Part shown: positions 1 through 9,620 of the stretch, in pieces
How the letters are laid out: each line of letters begins with the position of its first letter
How positions within the stretch are numbered: position 1 is the stretch's first letter
Assembly: GCA_029856235.1 (NCBI GenBank)
Contig: JAHQWP010000042.1
Coordinates: 1 to 49,677 of the forward strand
Source of the DNA: Promethearchaeia archaeon
GTDB taxonomy: Archaea; Asgardarchaeota; Lokiarchaeia; Sigyniarchaeales; SOKP01
Direction: 5' to 3'
Length of the DNA: 49,677 bases
Position numbers and translations under genes: made by a program
The notes under the pieces: generated by a model
What the model was told of the DNA's origin: nothing
What the model saw: only the letters and a program-made list of their open reading frames with translations
The model's database searches: none

Positions 1-294
1 TATTCCAACAATGAGATTATGCTGAGGAGAATAATATATTCGAAATGGATGTTTTAGAACTCCCTCGTAAAACACAGAAATTGGGGGTAAATATTCGCTG
101 GTAACAAATCCTAACTCTTTAATATCCGGAATTTGCTCGATTAAAGTATTTGCTACTATTGGTCCGATTAAACCAACTCCAGCAAATCCTAAAATCATTG
201 TTGCTCCTTCTTGTATATCGGTTTTCAAGTCCTCAATAATAATTGAGGATCTTTTACCTTTTTCGCATATATATTCCTTTTTAACCATATTCAT
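1..294 (-). CDS. PAC2-family protein (proteasome assembly chaperone-like), C-terminus beyond window
   Basis: Manual reverse translation: MNMVKKEYICEKGKRSSIIIEDLKTDIQEGATMILGFAGVGLIGPIVANTLIEQIPDIKELGFVTSEYLPPISVFYEGVLKHPFRIYYSPQHNLIVGI; PAC2-type GFAGVGLIGPIVANTL start. Not in ORF track because it is truncated by the window edge. Confidence 0.75.
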   Translation of the reverse strand, partial: MNMVKKEYICEKGKRSSIIIEDLKTDIQEGATMILGFAGVGLIGPIVANTLIEQIPDIKELGFVTSEYLPPISVFYEGVLKHPFRIYYSPQHNLIVGI

Positions 295-531
295 TTCCTT
301 TTAGGTGAATTATTTAATTTTTTAATTATCAATTTAATTGCTTCTAATATAATATTTAGGAAACATTTCAATATTAAAATTCCTCTTATGAATTTTTTAT
401 TAATTATAAGAGCATTCTTGATTCAAATCATAAGAAAGTCATTTTGAATAAAAATTTATTAACATTAAATATTAAAAATTTGACGAATTATAAGGGCATA
501 ATAAATATAATAACAACTCGAGGATAGTTAA

Positions 532-1329
532 TTGTTATTAGAACTGAGTGGAGTAACAATTCCAACTTTTGACCAGAAGTGCGTCATTTTAAATGATGTT
601 TCTTTTGGAATTAAGGAGGGTTCGATTCACGCTATAGTGGGACCAAACGGATCCGGTAAATCGACTTTAGCATATACCATAATGGGATTAGGGGATTATA
701 AAGCGTTAAATGGAAAGATATACTTTGATGGTATTGACATTACTAATTTGAATATAACCGAAAGAGCAAGGCTTGGAATTACTTTAACATGGCAAGAACC
801 CGCGAGAATAGATGGTTTATCTGTGTATAAATATGTTTCTTTAGGTATGAAAGATAAATCAAAAATCAAAGAAAAAGTCTTTGAAGTTTTAAAAATTGTC
901 AATTTGGAACCCGAAAGGTATTACAACCGAATAATTGATAAATCGCTAAGTGGAGGAGAAAGAAAGAGAGTAGAATTAGCCGCAGCTATAGCAATGAATC
1001 CCCGATTAATTATATTGGACGAACCTGACAGTGGTTTGGACTTTATCGTGCTGGAGGATTTTATGAATATTTTTGATAACATAAAAAAACTAAACATGAC
1101 GATCTTATTAATTACTCATCGCGAAGACATTGGAATGGTAGCAGATTATGGAACATTGTTATGGCGTGGCAACCATATTATTACTGATGAGTTTCCGAGA
1201 GTAATGCTTAGATATTGTGCTAAAGCAGGGCTTAAAGCGTTTTGCAAAAGAACTTTGTTTAAAAATGGAGCAGTATGCTTTGATGACGATTATATTGATA
1301 GAATATTTAGAGAAGAGAACTTATCATGA
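532..1329 (+). CDS. sufC: Fe-S cluster assembly ATPase SufC
   Basis: ABC ATPase: Walker A GPNGSGKST, signature LSGGERKR, Walker B LIILDEPDSGLD; TTG start; overlaps a SufB/D gene by ATGA. Confidence 0.9.
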   Translation: MLLELSGVTIPTFDQKCVILNDVSFGIKEGSIHAIVGPNGSGKSTLAYTIMGLGDYKALNGKIYFDGIDITNLNITERARLGITLTWQEPARIDGLSVYKYVSLGMKDKSKIKEKVFEVLKIVNLEPERYYNRIIDKSLSGGERKRVELAAAIAMNPRLIILDEPDSGLDFIVLEDFMNIFDNIKKLNMTILLITHREDIGMVADYGTLLWRGNHIITDEFPRVMLRYCAKAGLKAFCKRTLFKNGAVCFDDDYIDRIFREENLS

Positions 1330-2297
1330 AAACTAGCGATTACCCTGAAGATATATTGCAAAGTCTTGAAGATTATAACATAGATATTCGAAATTTTTTA
1401 CCTGGTCACGGCAAAGGTGCCAAACTATTATTGGATTTCAACAAAATATCCGGTATCGAACAAGTTGATGGTATAATATTAAAGGGACGTGAAATTCCTA
1501 ATGGAATAGTTGCTGATATCCTTATAAAAGAAGGAACGAAACTTGAAGACCCCGTTCATTTATGTTTTGGGATAAATAAGGAAACCGGAGTTCAAGAGAT
1601 TTTTCCAAGAATTATAGCCGAAGATAATACAGATGTAAAAATTCAAGCTCACTGTAGCTTTCCAAATGCAAATGGGTTAATTCATAAAATGTTTGGTCAT
1701 TATTACATAGGGAAAAATTGCAACTTTACATATAGTGAAACTCATTACCATGGTGAAAAGAGTGGGGCTTTAGTTGCTCCAGTAAGCTATATATATGTTG
1801 GAGAAAATAGCGTTTTCGAAAATAATTTTAATCTTACTAAAGGAACACCTGGTAGGGTTAAAATATTAATTGACATTTACGCAATGAAAGATAGTATTAT
1901 TAGATCAAATGTTAGAGCTTTTGGAAAAAATATTAAAGATTCTGTAAGAATTCGTGATTCAGTTTTTCTTGAAGGAGAAAATGCTAGAAGCGTTATTAAA
2001 ATGAAAGCTGCTGCAAAGGATGGAGGAGAAGTTTTAATGTACGGAATTACAGAAGGTAATGCCCCTTATTGCAACGGGCATGTTGAATGTAGTGAGATTG
2101 TTCTTGGGCGTGGTTCAATATGTAGAGCTCGCCCTTTCATTAGAGCTACCGACCCAACTTCAAGCATTTCACACGAAGCTTCTTTAGGTCGGTTTCCACA
2201 AAAATGGCTAGATGAACTTATGGCTAAGGGTTTATCCGAAGAAGAAGCAACAGACATTCTTATAGAAGCAATGCTTCAAGAGGAAGTAAAATTATAA
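1326..2297 (+). CDS. SufB/SufD family Fe-S assembly scaffold
   Basis: SufBD beta-helix style sequence (GHVECSEIVLGRGSICRARPFIRATDPTSSISHEASLGRF) directly coupled to sufC. Confidence 0.88.
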   Translation: MKTSDYPEDILQSLEDYNIDIRNFLPGHGKGAKLLLDFNKISGIEQVDGIILKGREIPNGIVADILIKEGTKLEDPVHLCFGINKETGVQEIFPRIIAEDNTDVKIQAHCSFPNANGLIHKMFGHYYIGKNCNFTYSETHYHGEKSGALVAPVSYIYVGENSVFENNFNLTKGTPGRVKILIDIYAMKDSIIRSNVRAFGKNIKDSVRIRDSVFLEGENARSVIKMKAAAKDGGEVLMYGITEGNAPYCNGHVECSEIVLGRGSICRARPFIRATDPTSSISHEASLGRFPQKWLDELMAKGLSEEEATDILIEAMLQEEVKL

Positions 2298-2347
2298 ATA
2301 AAATAATGTAATGTAATCTAAAAATAAAAAAAAAGTGAAAATAAAAA

Positions 2348-2866
2348 ATGAGTAAGAATAATATAAAGGAAGGAGATAAAGCTCCTTTGTTCAAAATTGA
2401 TTCCTACAATGCTGGAACAATTGAATTAGGAGAACTGATAGGGAAAAAAAAGATTGTTTTAATTTTCTCAAGGTATTTTGGCTGTCCAATTTGTCAATTG
2501 GATCTAAATATACTAATGGAGAAAGTCACTGAAATAAGAAATAAAGGAGCTAAATTAATCTATGTAACTCAATCTGGTGAAAAGGTCGCTAAAGAGTTTA
2601 TTGAGAAATATAAAATTGACTTTCCTGTAATACCTTCAACGAAAGACGAGTTATACGCAGAATACGGATTAGGATTAATGACCGCTGAAGCAGTAACAAA
2701 AGTTAGAAGCAAATTGAAGGAAGCAGTAAAGTTGGGGCTTCAACACGGCGAATATGAAGGCTGGGAGAAACAGGGTCCCGGACAATTTGTTATTGACGAA
2801 AAAGGAACCATAATTCACGAAAGAAAAGGATGGTTATTGCTCCCAGAGATACTTGAAGTATTATAG
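2348..2866 (+). CDS. Peroxiredoxin / AhpC-TSA (thioredoxin-fold) family protein
   Basis: FSRYFGCPICQLDL redox motif, thioredoxin-fold context, GQFVIDEKGTIIH strand. Confidence 0.8.
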   Translation: MSKNNIKEGDKAPLFKIDSYNAGTIELGELIGKKKIVLIFSRYFGCPICQLDLNILMEKVTEIRNKGAKLIYVTQSGEKVAKEFIEKYKIDFPVIPSTKDELYAEYGLGLMTAEAVTKVRSKLKEAVKLGLQHGEYEGWEKQGPGQFVIDEKGTIIHERKGWLLLPEILEVL

Positions 2867-2884
2867 GGAAATTTAAATTTTAGA

Positions 2885-3565
2885 TTGTTAAATAATATTG
2901 TCAAGACTAAGGAGGAAAGAATGAAAGAGAACACGAAGTACCAGAATTACCGTTTTAGGGGAAAAATAAACATCGACGAGATTGAACCCTGGTTTGATTT
3001 TGGAACAATGCAACCTTGGGATGAGTTAGAAGTTCCATGGGTGTTAGAAAATAAGGTAAGAAGAGAGATTCTAATTACGCTCGCCAAAAGTCCGAAAAGA
3101 TTCGAAGAACTGTATGAAAATCTAAATTTTTCACCGAATCCTCTGTTAATATCAAAAGAAGAATACGAATGTAAGCTAAAATATCAATGGGATAAAGAAA
3201 CAATCAAAAATCACCTTTTAAATTTAGAATGGTATAATTTAGTTAAATTACAAGGAAACAAATACACAGTAACATTTCCAATATTTACCATGGAGAGTTT
3301 AGATGATATGGAAGAGTATATTTTAAAATTTGCGGAGGGTTGGGTAAAAATTGTTAACGATACCAAGGAAAAAATTAAAAAGAAACTCGACATTGACGAA
3401 AAAGAGACAAAATTATATGGTATTTTAATCGAAAAAGCACTCGAGAAACTTTATGAACTTTTAAAAAATCAAAATTTGCTACCGGACCAACCCAATATCA
3501 AAGTACTTTGGGCAGAAGAACTTAGAAAGATTAAATTTGAAGATTGGCTTGAAAAGCACTTTTAA
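2885..3565 (+). CDS. ArsR-like winged-helix transcriptional regulator (probable start ATG 2921)
   Basis: WVLENKVRREILITLAKSPKRFEELYENL ... ETIKNHLLNLEWYNLVKLQGNKYTVT: winged-helix pattern; an internal ATG follows an AGGAGG-like motif. Confidence 0.65.
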   Translation: MLNNIVKTKEERMKENTKYQNYRFRGKINIDEIEPWFDFGTMQPWDELEVPWVLENKVRREILITLAKSPKRFEELYENLNFSPNPLLISKEEYECKLKYQWDKETIKNHLLNLEWYNLVKLQGNKYTVTFPIFTMESLDDMEEYILKFAEGWVKIVNDTKEKIKKKLDIDEKETKLYGILIEKALEKLYELLKNQNLLPDQPNIKVLWAEELRKIKFEDWLEKHF

Positions 3566-3839
3566 TCTTCTTAAAAATAACATTCCTATTATAAGATAAT
3601 TTTTACCTTTTTAAACATAGTTTTGCTATAGTTTGATCTTATTGCTATAGTTATTTTCTTTTTGTACTGATTTAGCAAAGATCTAATTAGTCGGCTATTT
3701 AAGTATATAATGGTATTACCTGCATATCACTCAGTTTGAAAAGAACAAGAATTCTGATTTCTATATATATGTAGATATTTCAAGGCTATTATCTGAATGT
3801 CTACAATTAGAAAAAAAGTCGAATAGAAAATTCCGCAGG

Positions 3840-4112
3840 TTGCCGATAATGATAACATCGAGATTAAATGATTCAGAGCCTATTCTCAATCTTAAGGATT
3901 TGTTTTACGATGAAGAACTTAAGGAAGAAATTGAAGCTAAGATATCAAATCTACCGGAAAAGACCAAAAGATCGAATTTTAAACTGCTCCAGGAGATTCA
4001 AACCGTTTTACAGAGATGTACGCACTTAACGGAAAAGCAAAGATTAATGTATTGCGAGAGTCAAAGGTATTTCATGAAGCAATATCTGCGGGAAATGAAT
4101 AAACAACCTTGA
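3840..4112 (+). CDS. Hypothetical small protein (likely start ATG 3849)
   Basis: 90-codon ORF, charged helical composition; no recognised family. Confidence 0.5.
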   Translation: MPIMITSRLNDSEPILNLKDLFYDEELKEEIEAKISNLPEKTKRSNFKLLQEIQTVLQRCTHLTEKQRLMYCESQRYFMKQYLREMNKQP

Positions 4113-4115
4113 ATT

Positions 4116-5843
4116 TCACGTTGAATAGTATTTCCTTACTTCTTCTATTACTAAATTAATTAAATCTTTACTGTTCTTAATTGTGTAAAATGTTACTTTT
4201 TCTAATAAGCCTTTAAATTTATCTTTAGGTATTTTAGAGGCTCCAATGAAAAAACCCACAATTTTGTGTCCTTTATTAGTTAAACTTAGAAGTAACTTTT
4301 TTGCGTTATTCCAATTATAGATTCCAAAGTCAGTTATAATAAAAAGTAAAACTTCTCTATCCGATTTTTCGCATTGCTTTTCTATCGCTTTTATTGGTAA
4401 CTGCGTCCCTCCACCTTGATATCTTAATAGTGTTCGTTCTGCTTTTTGGTAGTTATGAGTCCAATCACATATATCAGCACGATTAGAAAAATTAATAATG
4501 CTAAATTTAACACCTTTATGAGCAGCAAAATGGAGCGCTGCAAAAGATGCTAATAAAGCAGTATGATAAACCCCACTGGCTTTCTTTGCCAAATAATTCC
4601 ATTTCATAGAACCTGAAGAATCAAGTACGAGCAATAAATCGGGTATTTGCTTTTCTACTAAATGCCCCTCACCTATTTTCTTAGCCCATTTTCGCGTAGT
4701 TATATTTGGAATAATTATAGGACTACTCAGTATAGTTTGAACGATATCCAACTCGTCTAAAGGATCTCCAAGACGCCAAACTTCAGGGTAAACAGGTAGT
4801 TGTCCTCCTGGTTTCTCTTCGAAAATTTTAATCTGAATTAAATCTTTTGCCAAACCTCTATACCATGTGGCTAAAGGATTTCCATCAATCATTATTCCTG
4901 CTTGACCTGCAGGGGCTCCAAACTCTGAGAAAGGTGTTTTTCTTGCGAATTCTTCTGCTTTTTGTCTTAGTTCGTCGCCTCTATCCTCTTTCAATTTATC
5001 TCGATTCTTGTTTTCTAAAGGATTATCCATGATCTCTAAAATATCCTCGGGGAATTCCACATTAAAACCACCCCTTCCTGGGGATTTTCGAGTAGCTTTA
5101 CCCTCACCGCATTCAGTTCTTGAACCTACCAATGTAAATGTATTGTTCACGAGCGATTTTAGATGATAGGCTATTCTAGAAACTTTATCTTCCCAGAGGG
5201 TTTCATCTTCCAAATCCTTTTTTACAACATTCACTACCCGACTCGAAAGGCCTTCCACGCTGGAGAAAAAGCCATCATCAGCAATATTAACATCCAAAAG
5301 TTTCTCGTAACTTCTAAATAGAAATTTCGAGAACTCACTTAGTTTATTTTTACTATTGTCCAAGAGCTTAGCATAGGTTTTAGTTAGTTCCCAATAGATT
5401 AATTCGGGGTTTTTTTTATAAAGTTTAGCGTCAATAATCAAATCTGCGAAAATATTAACTACAATTGGGGCAAAATTTTCGTTTATATATATCATAGCAG
5501 CTTTTAATAGGTTCGCATTGATTAAACCGTCATATGGAATAATTTGGTAGTGAGATACTTCATGAAGAGATATAGCATAGAAATAGTTTATATAGTCTTG
5601 ATCTTCTATGAAAATTGGCGTGTTTGCTAAATTCATAGTAATTTTCCATTTATTTTCAGGGTCAATATAAAAACCTTCTAAATTTGAGTAATCAAATATG
5701 AAATTAGGCGTGTCTAATGGAGGGAAAAAGAATTCTTGTTGTGTTCGAGACCAAGCGATTTTCGCTAATTTGATAACATGTTGTTCTTTTGGGGTTAAAA
5801 CCTTTTTGGGAGCACTCATTATCTTCCTTTTAGTTTTTGCCAT
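4116..5843 (-). CDS. VWA-domain protein with N-terminal putative metallopeptidase-like (HExxH) region, MoxR partner
   Basis: SLHEVSHY zincin-like motif in the N-terminal half; C-terminal VWA: LLVLDSSGSMKW (MIDAS DxSxS), GGGTQLP, IITDFG; encoded directly downstream of a MoxR AAA+ gene. Confidence 0.82.
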   Translation of the reverse strand: MAKTKRKIMSAPKKVLTPKEQHVIKLAKIAWSRTQQEFFFPPLDTPNFIFDYSNLEGFYIDPENKWKITMNLANTPIFIEDQDYINYFYAISLHEVSHYQIIPYDGLINANLLKAAMIYINENFAPIVVNIFADLIIDAKLYKKNPELIYWELTKTYAKLLDNSKNKLSEFSKFLFRSYEKLLDVNIADDGFFSSVEGLSSRVVNVVKKDLEDETLWEDKVSRIAYHLKSLVNNTFTLVGSRTECGEGKATRKSPGRGGFNVEFPEDILEIMDNPLENKNRDKLKEDRGDELRQKAEEFARKTPFSEFGAPAGQAGIMIDGNPLATWYRGLAKDLIQIKIFEEKPGGQLPVYPEVWRLGDPLDELDIVQTILSSPIIIPNITTRKWAKKIGEGHLVEKQIPDLLLVLDSSGSMKWNYLAKKASGVYHTALLASFAALHFAAHKGVKFSIINFSNRADICDWTHNYQKAERTLLRYQGGGTQLPIKAIEKQCEKSDREVLLFIITDFGIYNWNNAKKLLLSLTNKGHKIVGFFIGASKIPKDKFKGLLEKVTFYTIKNSKDLINLVIEEVRKYYST

Positions 5844-5860
5844 ACCGAATCTATCCTATA

Positions 5861-7588
5861 CTAGTCCTCCTTCTGAATGTAGTCTATTTTATCTAAAATA
5901 GCTCTCAATTTTAGAGCTTCTGAGCCCCCTGAAATCTGAATGTTAACTAAAGAATCATCATTTATTCCCGTAACATTTATTTCAATAAGTAAATCTTCTG
6001 TCCTGATTTGTCGAGTCTGCCTTCTTTTAAAAGCTTCTAGCAAAGGCTTTTCTAATTTGGGAAACTCGCTAGCGATGTCCGCCCAGATTTCTTTGTGGTT
6101 TACATACTTAAAAAGATAATCCGTGACTGTTTGTTTATATAACTCTTGGTTACATAGATTAATTAAATAGGCTCTGTTAGGGAAATCAATATCTTCAATC
6201 AAATCATTTCTTATTTTTGCAAGCGTATCTATGTCTCCATTTTTCGACGCATTTTGTATCTTTTGGGCAATTTTAGAATACTTTTTATCCTTGACCGAAT
6301 TAACGAAAGGTAGTAGATCGTTTTTAACAATCAAATCGTTTTTTTGGTAATTTTTTAATGTAGCTAAATCTTCATCTTTAGATATCCCGTCCCTAAATCT
6401 CTTCGCTATTTGGTAACAAACTTCGCGATTGATATAACGTTTCTGAATTAAATCCAAAATATTCCTTGAAAAATCGTATGGGTTTCCCCAAAATGGTGAT
6501 TTTTCTAACTCTCTTCTTGAATACATTACTCTATGAGAAATCACATACGGAGCGATTGTATTTACAAGGTTAATGTCCACTTGTTTAAGATTTAATAACC
6601 ACGTTAAAGCTTTCGAATATCTTAAAAGATCTTTAGCTACTCTTACACTTAATATAGATTCAATTTTATTACAAACATTCTGGTTTGTATTAAAGTGACA
6701 TCCCGAGCATAATCCTGTACTTGGTTTAAGATTTTCAGAACTTCCTTTATCTACTCTTACGCATAACGTAAAGTCTCTGATGATAGCGTGGATATAATTA
6801 TTTACCTCTGCATCGAATGGAATCTTATTTACATAATACCATATTTCCATTAGTTCATCAATTGTTAGGATTTTTGGTACTTGGATGAGTTCGTCATAAC
6901 CACTATACTTTTCATCTTTGCCCTTTAAAATCAGTTCTAAATCGTGACTAGCAGGCATAACAATTGGAATTGAAATTCCAAACCGATCCAAAAAAGGATT
7001 CGACAATTCAAATGTTCCGACATCTTGAGGATTTATTGTTGCATATAAACAGTATTTATCAACAGTTTTGATCTCATCGTAATATTTGATTGTTCCTTCG
7101 GCTAATAGAGACAAAAGAATATCTTGAGCGTATGGAGTTAAACGGTTAACTTCATCAATGATTTTCCAGAAATGCGTAACGAATTGTCTCCATACAACTT
7201 CCTCTTCCCCATCATGCATCAATTTCCCAAGTTTAAGAGTTCCAATCAACTTTTCTTCAGTTAGTTGAGGATGTCCTCTTATAATTGAATTTTCAATCTC
7301 ACTTAGCGAATCCCCAGTAAACATCCTACCTAGAAGCTTTGTAAGACTCGTTTTCCCACCCCCGTGTCCACCAACTAATAACATTGCTGAATTTGGAACC
7401 AGAGCATTTAATACGCATAAAGACAATATTTCGGGTAGGGTTTTTGTATTAACTTTTTGAGTTTCTTTATTATAATATTTTATTTCCAGATTCTTAGAAT
7501 GAACAAATAACTGATTCGCTTGAGTTAAATTAATTATCTTCCAAACTTTTTTTCTTAATGAATCTTCTTCTGCTATTTTTGTCGACAT
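5861..7588 (-). CDS. MoxR-like AAA+ ATPase with Cys-containing insert
   Basis: Walker A GGHGGGKTS, Walker B-like WKIIDEVNRL, sensor LYATINPQDVGTFELSNPFLDRFG; insert CVRVDKGSSENLKPSTGLCSGCHFNTNQNVCNK. Confidence 0.85.
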   Translation of the reverse strand: MSTKIAEEDSLRKKVWKIINLTQANQLFVHSKNLEIKYYNKETQKVNTKTLPEILSLCVLNALVPNSAMLLVGGHGGGKTSLTKLLGRMFTGDSLSEIENSIIRGHPQLTEEKLIGTLKLGKLMHDGEEEVVWRQFVTHFWKIIDEVNRLTPYAQDILLSLLAEGTIKYYDEIKTVDKYCLYATINPQDVGTFELSNPFLDRFGISIPIVMPASHDLELILKGKDEKYSGYDELIQVPKILTIDELMEIWYYVNKIPFDAEVNNYIHAIIRDFTLCVRVDKGSSENLKPSTGLCSGCHFNTNQNVCNKIESILSVRVAKDLLRYSKALTWLLNLKQVDINLVNTIAPYVISHRVMYSRRELEKSPFWGNPYDFSRNILDLIQKRYINREVCYQIAKRFRDGISKDEDLATLKNYQKNDLIVKNDLLPFVNSVKDKKYSKIAQKIQNASKNGDIDTLAKIRNDLIEDIDFPNRAYLINLCNQELYKQTVTDYLFKYVNHKEIWADIASEFPKLEKPLLEAFKRRQTRQIRTEDLLIEINVTGINDDSLVNIQISGGSEALKLRAILDKIDYIQKED

Positions 7589-7673
7589 TTGGGGAATTCT
7601 CGTAAAGATTTTTAATATTATTTAAAAATCAGTTCACTTATATAAAAATTAGTATTATTTCATTAATTTCATT

Positions 7674-8027
7674 TTAAAAATAACCAATATGCCCTAAATT
7701 ATTTTCATCTTCGTCTAAAGCGTAAACTAATCCCATTGAAAGTGGTTCTTCACCGCTGTCTTTAGTAGATTTTGCAACGTGCTTTATTGTCTTCAATTTT
7801 AAAATGAAAGTTCCTCCACACTTCTTACACTTAATATAGATTTTTCGAACTTGCTCCTTGTCATTTTCGAAATCTTCTTTCTTAAAGGGTACCAGTAATT
7901 TTGAGTCGTCATTATCGCAGTTTTTTAAAAAGCATTGGTCTAATGAAATTTTTTCCATTCCTCTTCTAGCTAGTGATATATAGGCATAAGATGGAATTTC
8001 ATCTCTTAGATCTTCTTCGTCAGTCAT
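7674..8027 (-). CDS. Small putative zinc-binding protein
   Basis: 117 aa with CFLKNC and CKKC pairs; upstream of the MoxR/VWA pair on the same strand. Confidence 0.55.
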   Translation of the reverse strand: MTDEEDLRDEIPSYAYISLARRGMEKISLDQCFLKNCDNDDSKLLVPFKKEDFENDKEQVRKIYIKCKKCGGTFILKLKTIKHVAKSTKDSGEEPLSMGLVYALDEDENNLGHIGYF

Positions 8028-8176
8028 AATTAATAAAAAAGAATATTATAATTAACTCTTTTTATTATTATTTATTGATCTCTCTATTAATTTACTTCAG
8101 AGTGTAATATGATCAAGCTTAATTATATCCAAGGATTATACTTTCTGGAGTAATAACCATTTTTAATTATTTAATT

Positions 8177-8482
8177 ATGTCAGAGAAGGAAGACTTTTCA
8201 GAAGAGACACTAGAGCATATCTCGAAGTTAGCATTGTTAGATTTATCTGAAGAAGAGAAAAACAAACTAGCTAAACAACTAGGAGATATTCTTGATTACT
8301 TTAAAAAGCTAAACGATTTAGATACTTCAGATGTTAAACCAATGACGCACCCAATTGAAGGCCTTAAAAATGTTTTTAGAAAAGATATTCCTTGGAAATC
8401 GCTTTCAAATGAAGACGCACTAAAGAACGCTAAACACACTAAGGATGGATATTTTAAAACATCAAAAGTAGTAAAAAAGTAA
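8177..8482 (+). CDS. gatC: Asp/Glu-tRNA amidotransferase subunit C
   Basis: ETLEHISKLALLDLSEEEKNKLAKQLGDILDYFKKLNDLDTSDVKPMTHP is the GatC signature. Confidence 0.9.
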   Translation: MSEKEDFSEETLEHISKLALLDLSEEEKNKLAKQLGDILDYFKKLNDLDTSDVKPMTHPIEGLKNVFRKDIPWKSLSNEDALKNAKHTKDGYFKTSKVVKK

Positions 8483-8486
8483 TAGT

Positions 8487-9491
8487 TTATTCTTTGTATT
8501 CTTTATCTAAGAACTCTATGGCTTTTTCCATGTCTTTTAGCGCTTTTTTTCTCTCTTTGGGACTCATATTATAGAAATCGTCCTCGGAATCGGTCCCAAT
8601 TTTTTGAGATTCTGCCTGCGATTTAAATTTTTTATAGACTAAAGCGTTTATATAGCGTTCGTAATGGCCGAAAGCTTTGTTAAGGTCGGGACTATCTTTA
8701 ATTTGGTCCCATAACTCTAAAGTTTCTAATGATCGTATGCCTATATCAATTCTAAACCAGCTAATTGGGAATAATAATTTCTTTTTAATGCCGTATTCGA
8801 TTACTTTGATATTCTCATCATCGATATACACTTCGGCTATTTCATCCTTGCTAAAAACGATGTTGTCGCTCATAATATACATATTGGCTGCGTTTCTTGA
8901 GGTACATACAATTCCTACAGCAAATCCCTTGGCCAAGCGCAATTTATTGATAAGGTCTTCTAATTTTGAACCCATAATATGAACATTCGCTTTTTTAGTC
9001 CCTTGAAATTCAATTTTTATTTTTTTAATATCTTGAGAGTCGCTAATAATTTTAGGAAACAAATCTTTTTCTCGGGATCTTTTATGAGCTTCCAATAATT
9101 TATTAATAATCTCATAATCTAACTTTAGTCCGGGGATAACAGTTGTATTTGCGTCTAAGAATGCATCTACTTCAAAATCGGCGATTCCATAAAAAATTTT
9201 TCGATTGTTAATAATCTGATAGATGGTCTTAACAATCGTATCTACTAGTGCTTCTGGATCTTCTCTGATCGAGTCATATTCAGTGGTAGTAAAAGTATCA
9301 ATACTATCCTCTAATCCTTCTTCTTCGTAAAAAGCAGCCCAAGACATCTCAGTATAGATATTTCCTTCGTTGTAGAAATTATGTTCACTATCTATGCTGA
9401 TGATCGATTTGGCTCCTCCTATTTCTACACCTTTTTTAGTACTTGAAGAACTAAATATTCTCAAGGGGGGATTATAAAATTCAAGCGACAT
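8487..9491 (-). CDS. Hypothetical protein
   Basis: 334-codon ORF with coding-like composition; charged helical C-terminus (SPKERKKALKDMEKAIEFLDKEYKE). Confidence 0.5.
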   Translation of the reverse strand: MSLEFYNPPLRIFSSSSTKKGVEIGGAKSIISIDSEHNFYNEGNIYTEMSWAAFYEEEGLEDSIDTFTTTEYDSIREDPEALVDTIVKTIYQIINNRKIFYGIADFEVDAFLDANTTVIPGLKLDYEIINKLLEAHKRSREKDLFPKIISDSQDIKKIKIEFQGTKKANVHIMGSKLEDLINKLRLAKGFAVGIVCTSRNAANMYIMSDNIVFSKDEIAEVYIDDENIKVIEYGIKKKLLFPISWFRIDIGIRSLETLELWDQIKDSPDLNKAFGHYERYINALVYKKFKSQAESQKIGTDSEDDFYNMSPKERKKALKDMEKAIEFLDKEYKE

Positions 9492-9620
9492 TAAAATGAC
9501 CTTTTTAATACAATTGCTTTAAAATATAAATAGAGTTCATATTATTAAATATGGGTTTTTTAAGCATCTAATTATAAAAAATAAGAAGTTATTCAAAGAT
9601 TTATCTTAATTTTTTAAATT

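Noticed and set aside
696-902. Antisense ORF in sufC from the track
   Set aside because: Fully within a clear ABC ATPase gene; no family signal. Same reasoning for the other short antisense or overlapping ORFs (2066..2257, 3211..3393, 4847..5032, 8677..8982, 9628..9870, 10018..10200, 10882..11169, 17300..17542, 17870..18100, 18680..18925, 29192..29446, 30341..30604, 33548..33799, 34276..34512, 34597..34803, 36847..37047, 38203..38385, 38811..39062, 40707..40889, 45541..45747, 46504..46758).
5698-5901. 67-aa plus-strand ORF between the VWA and MoxR genes
   Set aside because: Mostly antisense to the VWA gene N-terminus; no supporting signal.
4116-7588. MoxR and VWA proteins have identical length (575 aa), suggesting duplication
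   Set aside because: Sequences are unrelated folds; length match is coincidental.
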